9,222 nucleotides of DNA from DASUSH01 sp036375215. Lineage in GTDB: Bacteria > Actinomycetota > Thermoleophilia > Solirubrobacterales > 70-9. Location: the NCBI GenBank assembly GCA_036375215.1, contig DASUSH010000061.1, positions 1 through 9,222 on the forward strand, written 5' to 3'. The stretch's first letter is position 1, and each line of letters begins with the position of its first letter. Shown here piece after piece: positions 6,454-9,222 of this stretch. The notes under the pieces were generated by a model that was not told where the DNA came from, did not search any database, and saw only the letters and a program-made list of their open reading frames with translations. The translations under genes were made by a program, and so were the position numbers.

Positions 6454-6858
6454 GTGGACGGCGCGACCTACGCACTCAACTTCTACTCCGCGGTCTTCAT
6501 CGACCAGCTCAAGCGCGGCCGGAAGACGGCGACGATCCGGCTCGGCGACAAATCCCGCAAGTACAAGCGCGGGCAGATCGTCTGGGTGACGGTCGGGTTC
6601 AGGCACTCGCCGCGAGAGAAGATCTTCGACGCGGTGATCGACGACGTCGAGGTGAAGCAGGTCAAGGACCTCTCGCCTCGTGACGTCGAGCACGACAACC
6701 CCGAGTTGCGCCGCACCGAGGAGACGATGCAGTTCCTCGAGCAGATCTACGGCCGCCCGATCTCCGAGGACGACGTGGTCACCGTGATCCGGTTCTCGCA
6801 GATCGTCCATCACCAGGCTCCCCACGTCGGCAACGGCGAGCCACCCAGGCGCAACTAG
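6454..6858 (+). CDS. ASCH-domain protein, possible YqfB-like amidohydrolase
   Basis: Small 134-residue protein of the ASCH (PUA-like) superfamily, a fold linked to RNA binding and modified-nucleoside processing. The N-terminal block GRKTATIRLGDKS (22-34) matches the ASCH signature, with Thr27 where many members have Glu. It closely resembles the GRKTITIR of E. coli YqfB, an N4-acetylcytidine amidohydrolase whose catalytic residues are Lys21, Thr24 and Glu74. By position Lys24 and Thr27 here correspond to the first two. EHDNPE (79-84) aligns with the YqfB region around Glu74, offering Glu79 or Asp81. The protein ends in a short basic tail. GTG at 6454 follows a TAGGCT box by six bases, suggesting leaderless translation. 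It is the first gene of a likely three-gene set. The ASCH call is solid; the enzyme activity is inference. Confidence 0.85.
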   Translation: MDGATYALNFYSAVFIDQLKRGRKTATIRLGDKSRKYKRGQIVWVTVGFRHSPREKIFDAVIDDVEVKQVKDLSPRDVEHDNPELRRTEETMQFLEQIYGRPISEDDVVTVIRFSQIVHHQAPHVGNGEPPRRN

Positions 6859-6870
6859 CCGCCTCCCAGG

Positions 6871-7359
6871 ATGGCGGAGTACCGGTTCCTGACCACGTGG
6901 CTGATCGAGGCCGGCCGGGAGCGGGTCTGGGACGCGATCTACGAATCCGAGCGCTGGCCCGAGTGGTGGCGCGGCGTCGAGGAGGCGAGCAGGCTCGCGG
7001 CCGGGGACGAGGGCGGCGTCGGCCAGGTCGGCAGCTACCTGTGGCGCTCGCGCCTGCCCTACCCGGTCCGGTTCGAGATCACTACAACCCGCGTCGAGCG
7101 CCCCCGCCTGCTGGAGGGCGACGCAGTCGGGGAGCTCGAGGGCACCGGGCGGTGGCGCCTCTTCGAGGAGAACGAGCCCGGGGGAGCCGCGGTGACCGCC
7201 GTCCTCTATGAGTGGAACGTGGCGACGACCAAGGCCTGGATGAACCTGTTGGCGCCGGTCGCCCGCCCGGTCTTCCAGTGGAACCACGACTGGGTGATGC
7301 GCAACGGCGGCAGCGGCCTCGCCCGGCTCCTCGGCGCCCGCCTGCTCGCGGCGGATTGA
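6871..7359 (+). CDS. SRPBCC family (polyketide cyclase/START-like) protein
   Basis: A 162-residue protein of the SRPBCC ligand-binding fold, which forms a deep hydrophobic pocket for lipids, polyketides or similar molecules. Typical features are the opening FLTTWLIEAGRERVWDAIY (6-24), the aromatic block WPEWWRG (29-35), the central strands around YPVRFEITTTRVERP (64-78), and the C-terminal helix with FQWNHDWVMRNGG (135-147). No catalytic residues can be assigned. It starts 12 bases after the ASCH stop without a clear ribosome binding site, and its TGA overlaps the ATG of the methyltransferase by one base. The three genes are therefore probably cotranscribed. Whether it binds a substrate of the neighbouring methyltransferase is only a possibility. 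Confidence 0.85.
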   Translation: MAEYRFLTTWLIEAGRERVWDAIYESERWPEWWRGVEEASRLAAGDEGGVGQVGSYLWRSRLPYPVRFEITTTRVERPRLLEGDAVGELEGTGRWRLFEENEPGGAAVTAVLYEWNVATTKAWMNLLAPVARPVFQWNHDWVMRNGGSGLARLLGARLLAAD

Positions 7360-8096
7360 TGGCCGAACCCGGCTTCTACGGGCCCGACCTCGCCCACATC
7401 CACGACGCCGGCTTCGGGGACTACGCTCGCGATGCGGGCGACGGGATCGTCGCGATGCTGGGGGAGGCCGGGATCGGCGACGGCCTCGTCGTCGATCTCG
7501 GCTGCGGCACCGGCATCCTCGCCGAGCGCCTGGTGGCCGAGGGCTACGACGTGCTCGGCGTCGACATCTCCGCCGACGCCCTCGCGATCGCCCGCGACCG
7601 CGCCCCGGCGGCCCGCTTCGAGGAGGCCTCGGTGTTCGGATTCGAGCCGCCCCGGTGCGCGGCGGTGACCGCCGTCGGCGAGATCCTCGGCTACGCCGCC
7701 GACCGGCGCTCCGGCCGCGACGCGCTCGCCGTGCTCTTCGACCGGGTCCACGCCGCGCTTGACCCCGGCGGCCTCTTCGCCTTCGACCTCGCCGCCCCGG
7801 GGCGCGCGCCCGAGCCCTCGACCTCCTGGCGGGAGGGACCCGGCTGGCTCGTCTGCCACGAGTCGCGGGAGCGCGCCGATGGCCGCGAGCTGCGGCGGCG
7901 GATCGTCACCTTCCGCGAGACCGGCGAGGGTTGGCGGCGCGGCGAGGAGCTGCACGTCCTGCGCCTGCACGCGCGCGAGCGAGTCCTCGCCGACCTCGCC
8001 GCCGCCGGGTTCGAGGCCCGGGCGCTCGACGCCTACACGCCGGGGAGCGACCGGGTCCCGGCCGGGGTCGTCGTCTATCGCGCCGCACGGATCTAA
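7359..8096 (+). CDS. Class I SAM-dependent methyltransferase
   Basis: A 245-residue methyltransferase with the Rossmann-like class I fold. Motif I VVDLGCGTG (44-52) binds S-adenosylmethionine. Asp69 in GVDIS at the end of strand 2 should hold the ribose. AVGEIL (105-110) sits at the strand 4 position, and ALDPGGLFAFDL (132-143) is the conserved post-helix strand 5 block. The second half (about 155-245) includes beta-rich segments such as RRRIVTFRE and ELHVLRLHARERV, typical of small-molecule methyltransferases of the UbiE/ubiquinone-like superfamily. The acceptor substrate cannot be named. The ATG at 7359 overlaps the SRPBCC stop (TGATG), a sign of translational coupling. The gene ends 121 bases before groES with no clear terminator between. 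Confidence 0.9.
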   Translation: MAEPGFYGPDLAHIHDAGFGDYARDAGDGIVAMLGEAGIGDGLVVDLGCGTGILAERLVAEGYDVLGVDISADALAIARDRAPAARFEEASVFGFEPPRCAAVTAVGEILGYAADRRSGRDALAVLFDRVHAALDPGGLFAFDLAAPGRAPEPSTSWREGPGWLVCHESRERADGRELRRRIVTFRETGEGWRRGEELHVLRLHARERVLADLAAAGFEARALDAYTPGSDRVPAGVVVYRAARI

Positions 8097-8134
8097 GTCA
8101 GTCGGACTAAGATCAACCGCGGCGCCCTACCCGC

Positions 8135-8140
8135 TACCAT
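8135..8140 (+). promoter_or_regulatory. Candidate -10 box of the groES-groEL promoter
   Basis: TACCAT fits the TANNNT pattern and would set the transcription start at about 8147, the first bases of the CIRCE operator. That arrangement is common at HrcA-controlled promoters. A matching -35 box is not obvious. TAAGAT at 8108-8113 is a second candidate further upstream. Confidence 0.4.
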
Positions 8141-8145
8141 GGTCC

Positions 8146-8172
8146 TTGGCACTCTCGATGGTAGAGTGCCAA
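8146..8172. promoter_or_regulatory. CIRCE operator (HrcA binding site)
   Basis: TTGGCACTC (8146-8154) and GAGTGCCAA (8164-8172) are perfect 9-bp inverted arms separated by nine bases. This matches the CIRCE consensus TTAGCACTC-N9-GAGTGCTAA, with one change per arm that keeps the pairing. CIRCE is bound by the repressor HrcA, which GroESL keeps active; heat or misfolded protein relieves repression. The site lies 45 bases upstream of groES. The hrcA gene itself is not in the window. Confidence 0.96.
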
Positions 8173-8217
8173 ACCGAGACTTCGAGCCGTAACCAAATCA
8201 ACGGAGGTATTGAGGGA

Positions 8218-8508
8218 ATGAATCTGAAGCCCCTTGGGGATCGTCTCATCGTGCAGGCGGTCGAGGAGGAGGAGACCACGGCCAGCGGCATCGTCCTGCC
8301 CGACACCGCGAAGGAGAAGCCCCAGAAGGGCAAGGTCATCGCGGTCGGCGAAGGCAATTGGGACGAGGACGGCGAGAAGCGCATCCCGCTCGACGTCGCC
8401 GAGGGTGACGAGGTCCTCTACAGCAAGTACGGCGGTACCGAGATCAAGGTCGACGGCGACGATCTGCTCGTCCTGCGCGAGTCGGACGTCCTCGCCAAGG
8501 TCCAGTAG
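8218..8508 (+). CDS. groES: Co-chaperonin GroES (Cpn10)
   Basis: The 96-residue lid of the GroEL chaperonin; seven copies cap the ring and close the folding chamber in the cytoplasm. The family pattern is complete: NLKPLGDRLIV (2-12), the mobile loop with the GroEL-contact hydrophobic triplet IVL (25-27) in TASGIVLPDTA, KGKVIAVGEG (37-46), GDEVLYSKYGGTEI (63-76), and the C-terminal LVLRESDVLAKV. The ATG at 8218 is preceded by a strong ribosome binding site (GGAGGT at 8203-8208) and by GAGGGA at 8212-8217. An in-frame ATG at 8158 falls inside the CIRCE operator and is not the start. The gene is controlled by CIRCE/HrcA and followed 39 bases later by groEL. Confidence 0.98.
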   Translation: MNLKPLGDRLIVQAVEEEETTASGIVLPDTAKEKPQKGKVIAVGEGNWDEDGEKRIPLDVAEGDEVLYSKYGGTEIKVDGDDLLVLRESDVLAKVQ

Positions 8509-8519
8509 CCGACCGGGAA

Positions 8520-8532
8520 CCTTTCGAAAAGG
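8520..8532 (+). repeat. Short inverted repeat at the groEL ribosome binding site
   Basis: CCTTT (8520-8524), a three-base loop, then AAAGG (8528-8532) could form a 5-bp hairpin in the groES-groEL spacer that pairs part of the groEL ribosome binding site AAAAGGAGG. The stem is short and weak; a regulatory role is speculative. Confidence 0.3.
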
Positions 8533-8547
8533 AGGAACTGAAGCCAG

Positions 8548-9222
8548 ATGGCACACAAGGAACTGAAGTACCACGAGGAGGCCCGGGCGGCGCTGCAGGA
8601 CGGCGTCGACGCGGTCGCCAACGCGGTCAAGGTGACGCTCGGCCCGAAGGGTCGCTACGTCGTGCTGGACAAGAAGTTCGGCGCGCCGACGATCACCAAC
8701 GACGGCGTCACCATCGCCCGTGAGATCGAGGTCGAGGACGTCTTCGAGAACCAGGGCGCCCAGCTCGTCCGCGAGGTCGCGACCGCGACCAACGACGTCG
8801 CCGGTGACGGCACCACGACCGCGACCCTGCTCGCCCAGACGATCGTCCGCCACGGACTCAAGAACGTCGCCGCCGGCGCCAATCCCCTGGCGCTGCGTCG
8901 CGGCATCGAGTCCGCGGTCGACCAGGTCGTCGAGCATCTCCGCTCCAAGCAGTCGGCGGAGATCTCCGGCAAGGAGCAGATCGCCCGCGTCGCCGCGATC
9001 TCCGCGGCCGACGAGGAGATCGGCGACGTGATCGCGGACGCGATCGACAAGGTCGGCAAGGACGGCGTCGTGAACGTCGAGGAGGGCCAGACCTTCGGGA
9101 TGGAGCTCGAGTTCACCGAGGGCATGCAGTTCGACAAGGGCTACATCTCGCCCTACATGGTCACCGACCAGGACCGCATGGAGGCCGTGCTCGAGGACCC
9201 GTACATCCTGATCGCGAACCAG
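8548..9222 (+). CDS. groL: Chaperonin GroEL (Cpn60), C-terminus cut by window edge
   Basis: The first 225 codons of the 60-kDa ATP-driven folding chaperonin; the remaining ~315 residues lie beyond the right edge. Key equatorial-domain residues match E. coli numbering: the nucleotide loop TLGPKGR (30-36), Asp52 in NDGVTIA, and GDGTTTAT (86-93) with catalytic Asp87. The intermediate domain and the start of the apical domain follow, including KVGKDGVVNVEEG (168-180) and MQFDKGYISPYM (193-204). The ATG at 8548 is preceded by AAAAGGAGG (8527-8535), twelve bases away, a rather long spacing. It is cotranscribed with groES under CIRCE control. Some actinobacteria carry a second groEL elsewhere; this is the groES-linked copy. 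Nothing seen is broken. Confidence 0.98.
   Translation, partial: MAHKELKYHEEARAALQDGVDAVANAVKVTLGPKGRYVVLDKKFGAPTITNDGVTIAREIEVEDVFENQGAQLVREVATATNDVAGDGTTTATLLAQTIVRHGLKNVAAGANPLALRRGIESAVDQVVEHLRSKQSAEISGKEQIARVAAISAADEEIGDVIADAIDKVGKDGVVNVEEGQTFGMELEFTEGMQFDKGYISPYMVTDQDRMEAVLEDPYILIANQ

Noticed and set aside
6253..7287. Minus-strand extension of the SDR frame
   Set aside because: It is antisense to the ASCH and SRPBCC genes and has no recognised domain; the SDR begins at ATG 6252 with a good ribosome binding site.
8093..8111. CTAAG repeated 14 bases apart after the methyltransferase
   Set aside because: The repeats are only five bases long and the first includes the stop codon; too short to separate from chance.
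8158..8217. In-frame upstream ATG that would lengthen GroES by 20 residues
   Set aside because: It lies inside the CIRCE operator, lacks a ribosome binding site, and GroES proteins start at the MNLKPLGDR block.
1..9222. CRISPR arrays, insertion sequences, tRNA or rRNA genes, phage genes
   Set aside because: I looked for regular direct repeats, transposase motifs, tRNA-like cloverleafs and integrase motifs and saw none.

Overview
This window is chromosomal DNA from a very GC-rich bacterium, most likely an actinobacterium. The evidence is strong G/C preference at third codon positions, frequent GTG starts, 4-base GTGA gene overlaps, apparent leaderless starts (a -10-like TANNNT box a few bases before the start codon), and a CIRCE-controlled groES-groEL operon. 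A deep-branching class such as Thermoleophilia is a guess, since no rRNA or other phylogenetic marker is present. No mobile element, CRISPR array, tRNA or rRNA is visible. Most genes belong to known families, and I found no clear undescribed defence or mobile system.

Layout. (1) 2-973, minus: an MFS drug-efflux-like transporter whose C-terminus lies off the left edge. (2) 974-1094: a divergent intergenic region with repeated GGCCAT/ATGGCC units. (3) 1095-3762, plus: a tightly packed set made of a secreted DUF1996 protein, an ABC ATPase, an ABC-2 permease and a small lipoprotein. The first two junctions are 4-base stop/start overlaps. This looks like an envelope export module of unknown substrate. 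(4) 3763-3969: a gap with no convincing gene, ending in a promoter-like box. (5) 3970-5342, plus: a Crp/Fnr regulator and a protein-L-isoaspartate O-methyltransferase 5 bases apart. A perfect inverted repeat covers the regulator's start codon and may be an autoregulatory operator.

(6) 5347-6252, minus: a short-chain dehydrogenase converging on the methyltransferase gene, with both stop codons inside one 12-bp palindrome. (7) 6454-8096, plus: a small ASCH-domain protein, an SRPBCC (polyketide-cyclase-like) protein and a class I SAM methyltransferase, closely spaced and probably one operon starting from a leaderless promoter. The ASCH protein carries residues that match the E. coli YqfB catalytic site. 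(8) 8146-9222, plus: a perfect CIRCE operator, groES, and the first 225 codons of groEL, which runs off the right edge.

Together the right half holds protein quality control (chaperonin) and the centre holds protein repair (isoaspartate methyltransferase under a Crp-type regulator). The left half is envelope transport.
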